Part shown: piece after piece, positions 1-10,024 of the stretch
Position numbering within the stretch: the first letter of the stretch is position 1
How the letters are laid out: the number at the start of each line of letters is the position of its first letter
Assembly: GCA_038373885.1 (NCBI GenBank)
Contig: JAWZYV010017493.1
Span: forward strand, 992,001-1,056,000
Reading direction: 5' to 3'
Length of the DNA: 64,000 nucleotides
Origin: Cheiracanthium punctorium
Lineage: Eukaryota > Arthropoda > Arachnida > Araneae > Cheiracanthiidae
Notes under the pieces: generated by a model
Told to the model about the DNA's origin: nothing
The model's input: only the letters and a program-made list of their open reading frames with translations
Databases searched by the model: none
Translations under genes and position numbers: made by a program

Positions 1-3000
1 AAAGGCATTTGCTCCAGTAAGCAATGACGTGTTCTTGGCCATCTATCTCCTGGGACAAAACTGCTCCGACACTCTCCTTACTTGCGTCTGTGTCCAGGAT
101 AAATGGCTTGTCAGGGTGAGGATACGACAAGATCGGCGAAGATGTTAAAGCCGTCTTCAGTTCGTTGAATGCGTCCTCACATTCCTCAGTCCATAGAAAT
201 TTCTGTCCAGTCTCGGTCAATTTGTGAAGAGGTCTTGCAATTTGAGAAAAGCCCTTCACGAATTTTCGATAGTAAGTACACAGACCGAGAAAACTTCTTA
301 AGTCGTGGATATTCTCGGGACGACTCCAGTTCTGGACTGCGGACGTCTTTTCGGGATCGGTTCGGACTCCGTGGGCGGATATTATGTGCCCGAGGTAACG
401 TACTTCCCGACGAAACAAATTGCACTTCGATGGACTTAGTTTCAAGTTTGCCTCTTTTAATTTCTGCAGTACCTTTCGAATGTTCTCGAGATGCTCTTCG
501 AAAGTCCTTCCGACGATGATGATATCGTCCAAATAAACGAGACATGCTTCGTAGGAAAGTCCTCTCAACACTGTCTCCATTAGACGCTCGAATGTAGCCG
601 GTGCGTTGCAGAGTCCAAAAGGCATAACTTTGAACTGCCACAATCCTTGTCCCGTGGTGAACGCAGTCTTTTCACGGTCATCGGGATGGATTTCTACTTG
701 CCAGTAGCCACTCTTGAGATCCAGAGTGGAGAACCATTCGTTTCCCGATAAAGTGTCCAATGTGTCGTCTATCCTGGGAAGAGGGTAGCTGTCTTTCTTG
801 GTAATGTCATTCAGACGTCTATAGTCAACACAGAACCGGGTGGAACCATCTTTCTTTCGGACCAAAACAATCGGCGAGGCCCACGGACTAGTCGATGGCT
901 CGATGACGTCATCACGCTGCATCTCCTCTAAAAGTCTGCTCACCTCTTCTTGCTTAGCAAACGGCAGCCGCCTAGGATGTTGCTTGATGGGAGAATGGCT
1001 GCCTGTGTCTATCCTATGCTGCGTTAAGCTCGTACGGCCAAAGTCACCCGAAGTACGGGAGAAGAGGTCTTCAAATTCAGCTATTACTTTCTCCGCAGCG
1101 CTTCTCTGTTCTGCCGTTAACTCCACGTCTTGTATTAATTCCTTCGTCAGGCACTCGGAAGATTTAGCTGTCGTTTGGCTGATGTTCTTATTAATGCAGG
1201 TAACAGGAGTGCATGTCGCCAACACTTCATTTTTCTTTATCACCTTCGACTTGTCCGTCACATTTACTACTCTAACTGGAATTTCTGTTCTCGACAAGTC
1301 CACAAGTGTTGCTCCCACAAGTACTCCTCTGACGGAATCACTATTGCTTGGGTGTTCGATTAATCCAAAACGGAATTTATTGCTTTCTTTTACTGTTCCA
1401 GAAATTATGGAATCAGTTCTGGGAGGTAGAGTGATATCAGTCTGGGCTATTATTTGCTGAACAGGCAAAACAGTTTCGTTTCTAATATCGAACGCAGCTA
1501 TTTCTTCTGAGTCTGAACGAAGCTCATTATTCTTAAAGTCCAAGTTAAATTTGTGCGATTTTAAAAAGTCGAGTCCGAGAATAAAAGAGTCTGTAATATT
1601 GGCGACATATACCACATGGTCGTATCTGGCATTTCCAAACGTGATTTCTACTTGCGCTTTTCCGCCCACTTCGATCTTGTCACCTGTCACAGTCTGGAGG
1701 GTCAGCGAGGGCGGAGTCCAGATAATCTTCAAGTTCAGTTTCTTGGCCAGATCCGTCCTTATGATGGTTACGTTCGCTCCAGTATCAATCACCATGTGGC
1801 ATGGGGAACCATTAACGTATCCCAGTACGAATAGTCCATCACTGCCGCCATTCACTGATGAAATCTGTAAGACTTTCAAACGGGGCTTTTGAATATCCCT
1901 CAGCCTCTGTTCCTGAAAGTCGTCTCTTTTCTGTCTTCCTTCATGGGCTTCTCTGGTGCGTTGATAACTGCGATCTTTACGACGAGAGTTCTTTTGTGCG
2001 TCGCAGTATTTTCGTAAATGCCCCTCGCTGTTGCACCTCCAACATTTCACTTTTCTTGGCTCTGACTGTTCTTGTCGTTCCACCAGATTTTCCAGGGTCT
2101 TTAATTTATTCTCTAATCTCTCCATTTCTCCATCCGTAGGCTCCTGGAATGACACAGCTCTAACATTATGCCGCTCTTTTCTTACGGCCAGCTGAGCTGC
2201 CTCTAGCTTCATGGCGAATACGAGGGCAGACCTGAGATCTTTATAATCCGCCAAGATCAATGCTTTCTGAATTTCAGAGTCCACGAGGCCTTCAATAAAA
2301 TGTTGTACTGCAACTTCTTCTCGAACATTATCAGGATAACTGCCATAGGCTAGATGACACAGCCTATCTATGTCGGAAGCCAGCTCTTGGAGGGTCTCGC
2401 CAGATCTCTGCATCCTTGACTTAAGTTGGATTCTACTATATTCTTTCTGGCACTTCTCTCCGAATTTCATCTCCAAGGCACTTGCGAGGGCGTCAAAATC
2501 TCCTATCTTCGTCGCTCCAATAGTTTGCAATACGTTAATTGCATCTCCGCTAAGGGAAGCGGCCAGTTGGTCCGCTTTCTCGGACTCGCTCCAACCATTG
2601 GCTTTGGCGACGATTAAAAATTGGGTCTTGTAGGCTTCCCAGGGAGTCTTTCCGTCATAAGTGGTAAGTTTCACTGCTGGGCGGCGTGACGACAGTCTGA
2701 TGTTTTCCGGTAACTTTCCCAGCTTGACGAGAGAGTCCAATTTTTCTTCCATTTTAGCTTCACATTCTTCCTGTATTTTCGAAACTATATTTTCTTTCCA
2801 GTCTAGTTTCTCCTCAATTTTATTCTTAAATTCTTCCCGCATTCTGCAAATATCTTGCTGCAATTCCTTAACATTTTCTTCTATTTTTCCTTCAATTCTT
2901 TGTTCATATTTCGTTTGAGTTTCTTCTATGAGCGACATTCTTTTCTCCATTATCTCTTGACTTTCCTGCACACTCTTTTCGAATTTCTCTAATTTTCCCA

Positions 3001-3295
3001 AAGCAGTCTCCATTTTCTCCAATCCCAATTTCATTCCTTCTTGTCCGGCTTCAATTTTCTTCTCTAAATCCGCTTTCATCTGTTCTTGTCCGGCTTCAAT
3101 TTTCTTTTCTAAATCGGTCTGTCCGGCTTCAATTTTCTTTTCTAAATCGGTCTGTCCTGCTTCAATTTTCTTCTCTAAATCCGCCTTCATCTGTTCTTGT
3201 CCAGCTTTCATCTCGTCTTGTCCGGCTTTCATTTCTTGCATCATATTCATGAGCTTTTGAAGTTGTTCTTCCATTTTTTGTCTAGTCAAAACCAT
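1..3295 (-). CDS. Ty3/Gypsy gag-pro-pol polyprotein, 5' part, open frame running off the window
   Basis: A single frame runs from an ATG at 3295 to base 1 (about 1098 codons) with no stop seen in my hand translation. In order: a coiled-coil gag N-terminus (residues about 1-190); a gag capsid-like region (about 200-370); a CCHC zinc knuckle CX2CX4HX4C at 418-431; an aspartic protease with the IDTGAN active site (Asp about 504); reverse transcriptase (about 780-990) with the YLDD catalytic box at 921-924; and the start of RNase H with a LDTDAS motif (Asp 1068 and 1070). RNase H completion and integrase must lie to the left of the window. Gag and pol share one frame with no frameshift signal, so expression is probably as one polyprotein cut by its own protease. 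The protein would copy element RNA into DNA in cytoplasmic particles. No env can be assessed. The frame was chosen because family motifs follow one another continuously. Confidence 0.93.
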   Translation of the reverse strand, partial: MVLTRQKMEEQLQKLMNMMQEMKAGQDEMKAGQEQMKADLEKKIEAGQTDLEKKIEAGQTDLEKKIEAGQEQMKADLEKKIEAGQEGMKLGLEKMETALGKLEKFEKSVQESQEIMEKRMSLIEETQTKYEQRIEGKIEENVKELQQDICRMREEFKNKIEEKLDWKENIVSKIQEECEAKMEEKLDSLVKLGKLPENIRLSSRRPAVKLTTYDGKTPWEAYKTQFLIVAKANGWSESEKADQLAASLSGDAINVLQTIGATKIGDFDALASALEMKFGEKCQKEYSRIQLKSRMQRSGETLQELASDIDRLCHLAYGSYPDNVREEVAVQHFIEGLVDSEIQKALILADYKDLRSALVFAMKLEAAQLAVRKERHNVRAVSFQEPTDGEMERLENKLKTLENLVERQEQSEPRKVKCWRCNSEGHLRKYCDAQKNSRRKDRSYQRTREAHEGRQKRDDFQEQRLRDIQKPRLKVLQISSVNGGSDGLFVLGYVNGSPCHMVIDTGANVTIIRTDLAKKLNLKIIWTPPSLTLQTVTGDKIEVGGKAQVEITFGNARYDHVVYVANITDSFILGLDFLKSHKFNLDFKNNELRSDSEEIAAFDIRNETVLPVQQIIAQTDITLPPRTDSIISGTVKESNKFRFGLIEHPSNSDSVRGVLVGATLVDLSRTEIPVRVVNVTDKSKVIKKNEVLATCTPVTCINKNISQTTAKSSECLTKELIQDVELTAEQRSAAEKVIAEFEDLFSRTSGDFGRTSLTQHRIDTGSHSPIKQHPRRLPFAKQEEVSRLLEEMQRDDVIEPSTSPWASPIVLVRKKDGSTRFCVDYRRLNDITKKDSYPLPRIDDTLDTLSGNEWFSTLDLKSGYWQVEIHPDDREKTAFTTGQGLWQFKVMPFGLCNAPATFERLMETVLRGLSYEACLVYLDDIIIVGRTFEEHLENIRKVLQKLKEANLKLSPSKCNLFRREVRYLGHIISAHGVRTDPEKTSAVQNWSRPENIHDLRSFLGLCTYYRKFVKGFSQIARPLHKLTETGQKFLWTEECEDAFNELKTALTSSPILSYPHPDKPFILDTDASKESVGAVLSQEIDGQEHVIAYWSKCL
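3046..3230 (-). repeat. Tandem repeat inside the gag coiled coil
   Basis: Four near-identical copies of a unit coding for a segment like DLEKKIEAGQ follow one another, with alternating longer and shorter versions (about 33 and 45 bases), then two shorter MKAGQ units. All units are multiples of three, so the gag frame is kept. The charged, heptad-like composition fits a coiled coil. This is a coding minisatellite, where copy number could vary between element copies. Confidence 0.8.
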
Positions 3296-3324
3296 AAACT
3301 GGAAAATTAAAGTCTTTATTTAGA

Positions 3325-3342
3325 ATCCCACTTCTGACACCA
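3325..3342 (-). other. Primer-binding site of the left-edge Gypsy element
   Basis: Read on the minus strand, TGGTGTCAGAAGTGGGAT lies two bases inside the LTR end. It begins with TGG, as required to pair with the CCA tail of a tRNA primer. The sequence fits a tRNA-Leu-like 3' end; the tRNA identity is inferred. The second Gypsy element at 45732-49764 has a very similar site with one extra base. Confidence 0.75.
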
Positions 3343-3774
3343 AATGTTGCGGAATTACTCTGCTACTCCTTGGGTTCGTCGTTCTAAAGTCCTGTTGGTG
3401 TAAAAAGTTCAAGTAAAAAGTCACTTGTCAGGATGGAACACAAACTTTATTGCTTCTAGATCTTCGTAGTACAATCAGCTGTACACAATTCACAAGCACA
3501 ATCTAGCAATAACGTGCTTTTAACAATCCGCTTGGATCAGAAGCTCTCACAAATGCTGTATTTCTCACACCAAAATAAGTCACTTTCACAGGCAAAAATT
3601 CCGTAGAAATATTCAAGGGATATAGTACACAATCCCTTAAGACACAGCAATGAAGAATTTACACACAGCACTTTGAAAACAGCTTCACAAAACAAGCTAA
3701 AACACAGCTTCTATAGCACTATCAATTCACACAAACGTACCGAGAGCTATTCACACATCGAGCGTTCAGCTCGC

Positions 3775-3810
3775 ACTGACTCTTCGGGCGATGCGCGCTT
3801 CTATAAATAG
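3775..3810 (-). promoter_or_regulatory. LTR core promoter: TATA box and initiator
   Basis: On the minus strand a TATA-like CTATTTATAG occupies 3810-3801. A TCAGT initiator, the form typical of arthropod Gypsy LTRs, lies at 3779-3775, putting the likely start at 3777, roughly 30 bases downstream of the TATA box. Both motifs are intact, consistent with a transcribable LTR. Confidence 0.6.
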
Positions 3811-3978
3811 CCGACGCAGGAGGTACAAGAGGTTTCCAGAAAAGTCAATTTCTCGAGGGTTCTACATAAAGCGTGAATTTTGATTACGTCATAGAAGAGA
3901 AATGTTAGGTTATTATGCGTTTTTAATGCAGGAAAAACAACTTCCAGGCCCCATTGGGAAAATCGCGCCAAATGACCA

Positions 3979-4028
3979 AAAAGTCGCCAAACTTGGCGAC
4001 TTTTGGCGAAATATCGCCAAATTTGGCG
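3979..4028. repeat. Two adjacent palindromes in LTR U3
   Basis: Bases 3979-4004 form a 26-bp inverted repeat, with 12-bp arms AAAAGTCGCCAA and its complement around a 2-base centre. Bases 4015-4028 are a perfect 14-bp palindrome, CGCCAAATTTGGCG, which continues into TTTGGCGC, a match to the E2F consensus TTTSSCGC. A degraded relative of the second palindrome occurs near 50392-50408. They could be protein-binding sites; that is inference. Confidence 0.75.
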
Positions 4029-4259
4029 CCAAAAATAAGTCCTCAGAAGTGAAGAGATCTAAGCTCTAGGACTAATATTTCTCGAGATTTCTAGAAGCCC
4101 ATAGAAAAACATATGGGAAAGCGAAACCTCCGTATCTCCGGTTCTAATTGGCCGATTTTGATGCAACAAAAAGCAAAATTTATCTATTTGAAGCGTAGAA
4201 TACGAATTTTAAACCATTTTAAGCCCCAGAGCAGCGGGTTGCCCCGAAAATTCGTAACA

Positions 4260-5715
4260 ATATTCAAGAAAGTTATTAAAAAGCACTTCCAATAGTTACT
4301 GTTAATAGGTGTCATGCATTAGAATAATTTTGTATACTGCTCTTAAAGAATTGCATGACTGTCTATCCACATCCTTGTCGCTGTGGTGAATGTTGTAACT
4401 CACCCCAAATTATAATTTATAAAAATAATCAAAATAATACCCTTAAATTGCATTTAAAATTATTACATTCTATAGTTCCTAATAAGCTGGTGATGCATTT
4501 ACTCTTTTCCACGGAGAATATGCTATTATAAGCTTGAATGAGAGATGTATACTAATTTTGTTTTGTCTGAAATATAGCAACTTCATGAAAGCGACTTTCA
4601 TACAGTTATTTTTCATACATTGTGATGTGTAGGAACGTCTTTGTAGGCTCCAGCAAGGGAATTACAAAAGTTGCACGCACCCTTATTAATAAAGAACATG
4701 CAACAATAAATGTAAGAACAAAAATACAGCTATGACAGTTGAGAGCGGACAGACAAACGAACAGGCAAAGTGAATTCCTTGTTTTCAACTCAAATGGAAA
4801 GTGATGAAATACATTCCACGGGTACAAAGGCCTCTGCAAAATATAAAAGAATTAGAAAGCATTAAAAGATAATTTTAGTAATGCAGCTGCGAAATCGGAA
4901 TCACGTTTTGGTAAAATCCCATTACTTGTCAACAATCATTCTAATCTGGTACTAAACTGCCTCGCGTGTTTTCAAACTTAAGCCTATGATCGATTACATT
5001 GTCACTGGTGTACAAATGTTCAATCATATCACCAGTTCGAAACGAGTGTCTTTGATCGGTATTGAAGATATAAACAGAAACCCCATAATTTTAGTCTTTA
5101 GATCCAATCTACGGTACTGAATAAAACCAGACAACTCCAGCTCCGGGTTAAATGACGGTTAAAGCCCAAATAAATAGGAGGGAGAAAGCAAAGAATAAGC
5201 GCCTTTTTAGTTTCTTGGGTTGTCATCGTAAGATGGATTTCTTCGGAGTAGGTTTTCAGAAAATGGTTTATTATTTTTTTTTAGAGGTTTTTGCTGTTTT
5301 ACATTTAGAGTATCTTCTGCGTGATTATCACTGAGAAATTAATGTGGTTTGTTGAAAGTTTTAAATCAAGGAGGAAAAACTTCAGTTTGTTCCCTTCTTT
5401 TATTTCAATAACACCGAAAGACTGGCTTGTATTTGGAAGAAGGCAGCAAATAAGTTGACTACCCACACCCACGTAGGATGCTGGCGAATTATGTCTGTAT
5501 CTGGGTGTTCCACAGTATCAGTCTCTATGTACCAATCTTAACCTCTGTGACTTATGGCTCAGTTGTTATTTGAAATCTTGCGACCATAAGAGAAGCGTGT
5601 CTTAAATATTGGAAAATATTCAAATAGTGCAATAAGGAAGTTCGGGTACAATGAAAAATGGAGTACAATGACATATACTACATAAAATCAGTAGGATTTA
5701 TCAAAGAAAGTTCTA
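4260..5715. other. No gene or named repeat recognised
   Basis: AT-rich DNA with only short, compositionally random open frames and no domain motif. I see no repeat ends, RNA gene or regulatory structure that can be supported. Confidence 0.5.
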
Positions 5716-5723
5716 ACTCACAC

Positions 5724-5860
5724 CAGGGGCGTAGCCAGGGGGGGGGGATATCGGGATATATCCCATCCCCGAAATTTTTGGATTATTGATGAAATTCCGT
5801 CTATTTATACACATATAAGTTCATATCCCCCCCCGAAAAATTTTACTGGCTACGCGCCTG
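5724..5860. mobile_element. hAT-type MITE with 8-bp target duplication
   Basis: The 137-bp unit starts CAGGGGCGTAGCCAG and ends with the near-complement CTGGCTACGCGCCTG. It is flanked on both sides by the perfect 8-bp duplication actcacac (5716-5723 and 5861-5868). Eight-bp duplications with CAGGG-type ends are the hallmark of the hAT superfamily. Long G and C runs sit just inside the ends. It has no coding capacity, so it would depend on a transposase from elsewhere. The element at 52334-52499 has the same ends. Confidence 0.88.
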
Positions 5861-5868
5861 ACTCACAC

Positions 5869-6290
5869 ACCTATTATACAAATATATATTACAGTTACTG
5901 ATGTAATTTTGAGGCAATCGAATTTTTACAACAAGAGCTAAAGAAAATTATTGGATTTTCAGGATTGAAAGTTAAGTTTCATTACTAAAAGAAATTTTGT
6001 TTTACCTCCTTGTTCTCATTTTCGTAATTATTTATTTTTCAAATATTGTAATCCATGTGTTATAGTCTTCATACTCCCGAAGCCAGAACTAAAAAAATTA
6101 AATTTATGAATTAGTAAAAATTTATTTATTTTGTAGCCTTAATGCCGGGTTTAATGAAACACTTGTAGGCGGAGTACTATGAAATACGTTTTATTGTACC
6201 GCAGATGAATGCATTCACTTAAAATAAAGATGCTATTATTAAATATTTAGATTGAGATTTCCATAGTTTGCATAAGAACACTTTCACAAA
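5869..6290. other. No gene recognised
   Basis: AT-rich spacer between a MITE and a direct repeat. Nothing else can be supported. Confidence 0.5.
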
Positions 6291-6771
6291 AAGGAAGTGG
6301 CAACATAAATGCCAAACAATGGTCATTTTTTTAAACGTAAAAATTCAAACTTAGCTTCATTTCTTGTGAGGTTACTCAGAATATAGAAAGTTTATTTTTT
6401 TTTATCTTCTAAAATTTTAAAGGATTTTTTATATTTTAATCAAGGAAGGTGAAATTAAACGTAAACAAACGTACTCTATAGGGGAAATAATAAACTTAAA
6501 CGGAATGCAACGTTCTGTATGTCAAATGACAGCGTCCACGCTTCAAATCTGTGCGTTCTTCGGAAATGTATATTTTTTGAAAAAACTCAAATTGTATCAA
6601 AACTGCCACCTCCTGTTCCTTCAGGTGGAACAGAAAGGGAAGCAGAAATGTTAATTTTTGAGTTTGATTTAAGTAAATTTAGTATAAAATAAAAAACTAT
6701 AGGCTAACCTCTAATAAAAGGAAGAGGCAACATCAATGCCAAACAATGGTCATTTTTTTAACGTAAAAATT
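6291..6771. repeat. Pair of ~52-bp direct repeats
   Basis: The segment at about 6291-6345 (containing ccaaacaatggtcatttt) recurs at about 6719-6771 with only a few differences, in the same orientation and about 425 bp apart. Immediately after the second copy a short motif ending in tatactggtt is itself duplicated (about 6760-6809). This could be the footprint of a local duplication or the ends of an unrecognised element. Confidence 0.75.
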
Positions 6772-6805
6772 ATACTGGTTATAATTAATAACGTAAAAAG
6801 TATAC

Positions 6806-6928
6806 TGGTTTTCTCCGAAACTTAGCGTAAATACGGGTTAGGACCCCTTAGAAAGACCCCCCGGAGGGCACTCCACCCATCGGCCTAGAGCCCACGCGTA
6901 GGTAATCGGCCGTAATCCCAAAAACAAA
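6806..6928 (+). mobile_element. 5'-truncated SINE (3' part only)
   Basis: From tggttttctccgaaa through gggttaggacc to cggccgtaatccc this matches the 3' half of the tRNA-derived SINE at 52143-52535. The tRNA-like head with the Pol III boxes is missing, as expected for 5' truncation during reverse transcription. No clear target duplication was found. Confidence 0.72.
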
Positions 6929-8121
6929 CTAATAAAAGTATTATATTTTCATCTCAAGCTATAACAGTTTAATTAAGTTTGTTTTTTCCTTTAAATTTCA
7001 TATTTAAGTCTCACTAATGTTTATTTAAAATGCACACAAAACATGTATGCTGAAATTTGAATCATATTATTTGAGTGTTTGTGAAGTGTTTCATTATCAG
7101 ACATTTGCCTTTCGAAATTTTTTAAATATAAAAATGCTATTTACAAACTCATAAAAATTCATTTAGATAGGGAAAAGAGTAGATTTAAAGTGTCCATTAA
7201 TTTCATTTTTGTACATGTAAATTTGTGAACAGGAAAAAAATAAACAGTAAATTTTGTTTCATTGTGTCTGTGTACCCCGTCTTTCCTTATATATAATACC
7301 TATTATTCTGATTGTAATTCTTACTGTGGCTGTCAAGAATGATGTCTTGAGTTCTCATTTTGTAAGAATTTTTTAAACTCTTTTAACAAAATTTTATTAT
7401 CTTTACTTAAGATAGCAATACTAGATATGTCACATATTTATTTAGGGCAGAAATTGTAAATGTTTCTCGTAAATCCTATTCCCATGATTTGCTTAGCATA
7501 CTTACCGTATTTCATTAAATATTGTCCATTAGGAACAGGCAAGTGGAATGTCTAAGTACATTAGGTCATTTTAATTATAATCACCAGGTATTTCCTTTTA
7601 TTCTTCCCCGTTAGGTTTCATTCATGCTTTTGTCTTCAAATAGAGAGCACATTAATCTGAGGATGAAGCATAATTAATTCTTTCTTCATAAGAATCCTTC
7701 ATTTACTTCCCGAACAAGTTAATATTTCTAAAAGAAAAGATGAAGATTATGTGTCAACAAGAGATTAGAATGTATTTAGATAAGATTGATAAGAATCGCT
7801 TATAAGAGTGTCTTTTAGGAATATGTGAAAGATTCATCATAACAAACGTAATAGTTTTGTTTGGATGTATCAACCTTTTATCAATCTTTTTCTTATGTAC
7901 TAACAAGCAGTCGAAAAGATATACACAAGATAACATAAATTTATTTTGTTTTCTAGGGTGTCATGATAAATAGTAAACTAAAATGGTTAAGAGGATTTAA
8001 TTGCTAAATCACGTTTTGGGTACCGTTTCACAGAATAGAAGATGCCGAAACGTTCAAACCAATTAAACTTAGTTCAAACCAAAGCTCACATTTGAAGAAA
8101 TCCTGTAGCAAGCAAGAACTC
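6929..8121. other. No gene recognised
   Basis: AT-rich DNA with scattered short open frames and no domain signature. No repeat boundaries were seen. Confidence 0.5.
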
Positions 8122-8132
8122 ATAATTTTGAC

Positions 8133-8301
8133 ACCCCCCTAGGCGGGCACTTCCCCCATTAATAGGCATTGGACACTATGAAGGCCGGATCTACTGGTTT
8201 CTTTATTACGGAGGCACCTAACATGTGGACCAGTGTTGCCTTCTATGAAGGGACGGGCGAAATTATACCCAAGGCCGTGCCGAGAATCGAACCCGGACCC
8301 G
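8133..8301 (-). mobile_element. SINE-like insertion with 11-bp target duplication
   Basis: The unit is flanked by the perfect 11-bp duplication ataattttgac (8122-8132 and 8302-8312). Read on the minus strand it begins CGGGTCCGGGTTCGATTC, which contains a Pol III B-box (GGTTCGATTC); the A-box half is absent. The body ends ...GCCCGCCTAGGGGGGT with no A-rich tail. I read it as a SINE truncated at its 5' end. It shares no clear body sequence with the other SINEs here. Confidence 0.7.
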
Positions 8302-8312
8302 ATAATTTTGAC

Positions 8313-10024
8313 GAGGAATATTTAACTCCTTGTTTTTAAAATTTTTTAAAAACAGAAAATTTTAGGAAAAGCATTTACTGTTTTAAATTATTTTCTTAAA
8401 AATCTGTTGAATATTTCAGTGTATGAAAATGTATAAGTTGTAAATTGCAATAAACTTGAATATTAATAAAAAAATTATGAATGAAATCTCTATTTCATTC
8501 ATAAGTTTTTTTTTTGTTCATACGAAGGTAGTAATTAATTATGCTTAGACTAACTGTAATTGAAATTTTCGCATTGATCATTAAAAAATTATTAAGCGCA
8601 AAAACAATTTTTTTTTGAGTATCTCTACTAAAATTCATCAGCTTTTAACCAGAGTTTTAACTAGTTGACTGATTTCGACAATTTGTTTATGCTTGAATTT
8701 GTCTGAATGCTCAAGATGTTAGAAAATATTACGTTACAGGATGAATGGTACATGATGTCTATTGCAGTATTGTACTGATAAAATATTCCTTTACATAAAC
8801 GTCGTTGTTAAGAGAGAGTTTTTAAAAAATTTCTTTATACTCAAAAAGAACATCGCAGTGCCTGCAAATTATCAGCAGTAATTTTTTGTCAAGCTAATAC
8901 AGCCCAAAATCTTTTTAAAAAATCTCTTTGATGACCAGCCTGATCGAAGAGCGCAGTTCAATGTTTAATTTACTAAAAATATCAATCTTTTTCTTACGTA
9001 TTAACAAGCAATCAAAAACATATACAAGATTATACAAATTAATTTTGTTTAATTAACTTCCCTTTTAGGATTTTACGGGCACTTTACTATTCAGATATAT
9101 TCAGATTTTACGGGCACTTTACTTGTCTTGAACTGTAAAATCTAATCAAATTCATACATTGTCGATTTTTGCATTTTAACTCTGCTATACTAAATCTGCC
9201 AAAAATTTAGGCTGCAAAATATATACTCCAATACAAGTATGTATTTGTAAATGATTAATTGAAATCGGAGAAAAGAAAAAAAATATTAACTTGATTTAAT
9301 ACTCTACAGCTTTGAAGCCTCCAGAAAAATCTAGAAATCTTCCAGGTTTTCACGTATCACTGACAAATCGACTCATTTCTGAAAGATATCAGAGGATAAC
9401 CCATGATACACAGACAGACTCCGTGTGTATGTTGATTTTATCATCTAGAAATAAGAGTGGGTAAAGCCCAGCTATTGTTCGGTCAGCATAAGAAAACTGT
9501 TCAAACACGCAAAATCGTGACTGGACCACTCCTGATGACCAAACTGTCGACCTTTTCCACAGCTCTTCGGGAACAATCCCCTCCTGTTCCATTGTGGGGC
9601 AGTAGGATGGCCGAAAAAGAATAGTGAAATGAGCTGGGAAGCATTTCATGACTATGTTTATTTATGAAGTTTTCAATAATTTTCAATCCGCAGACAAAAT
9701 GAATAGGTTTATATCAAGAACCCGTGTGGACAAGTTTACATTTTGTTTCTCTTTCTACGTTTAAGCCTACTTGCAATCGCAAGTGTGTTTTATGACGTAT
9801 CTTACAGCTCTAAATAAATATTCTGAGGAACACTATCACTTCAAAAATGAAGCTACCACAGAAATGCTTCACAGCAATGAACACAGATTCGCAAGTCGTG
9901 ATAGTTTTCTCTGTCCGTTTATCACTGCTTTTCAGATCTAAAACTTATCTACAATGTGATTTCTTTAGTCTTCAGAAAATATTTCCATGAGTTTTTCTTT
10001 CTTATTATGTGACACACATTATAC
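8313..10024. other. No gene recognised; one short direct repeat
   Basis: AT-rich DNA. A ~19-bp direct repeat (attttacgggcactttact) occurs twice at about 9070-9124. A minus-strand open frame at 9389-9649 (86 codons) has no recognisable motif and looks random. Confidence 0.5.

Larger units (their letters stand above)
3345..4259 (-). mobile_element. 5' LTR of the left-edge Gypsy element
   Basis: The LTR starts TGTTGCGGAATT next to the primer-binding site. The best outer boundary is ...AATTCGTAACA at 4259, because its reverse complement TGTTACGAATT mirrors the inner end and resembles the LTR ends of the element at 45732-49764. That gives about 915 bp. The partner LTR is outside the window, so the outer boundary is inferred. 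On the minus strand U3 lies from 4259 to about 3777 and R-U5 from there to 3345. The outer half carries cgccaaa-type palindromes also found, less regularly, in the other element's LTRs. Confidence 0.65.

Noticed and set aside
840..1460. 206-codon plus-strand open frame
   Set aside because: It is the antisense shadow of the Gypsy pol frame, which has family motifs on the minus strand.
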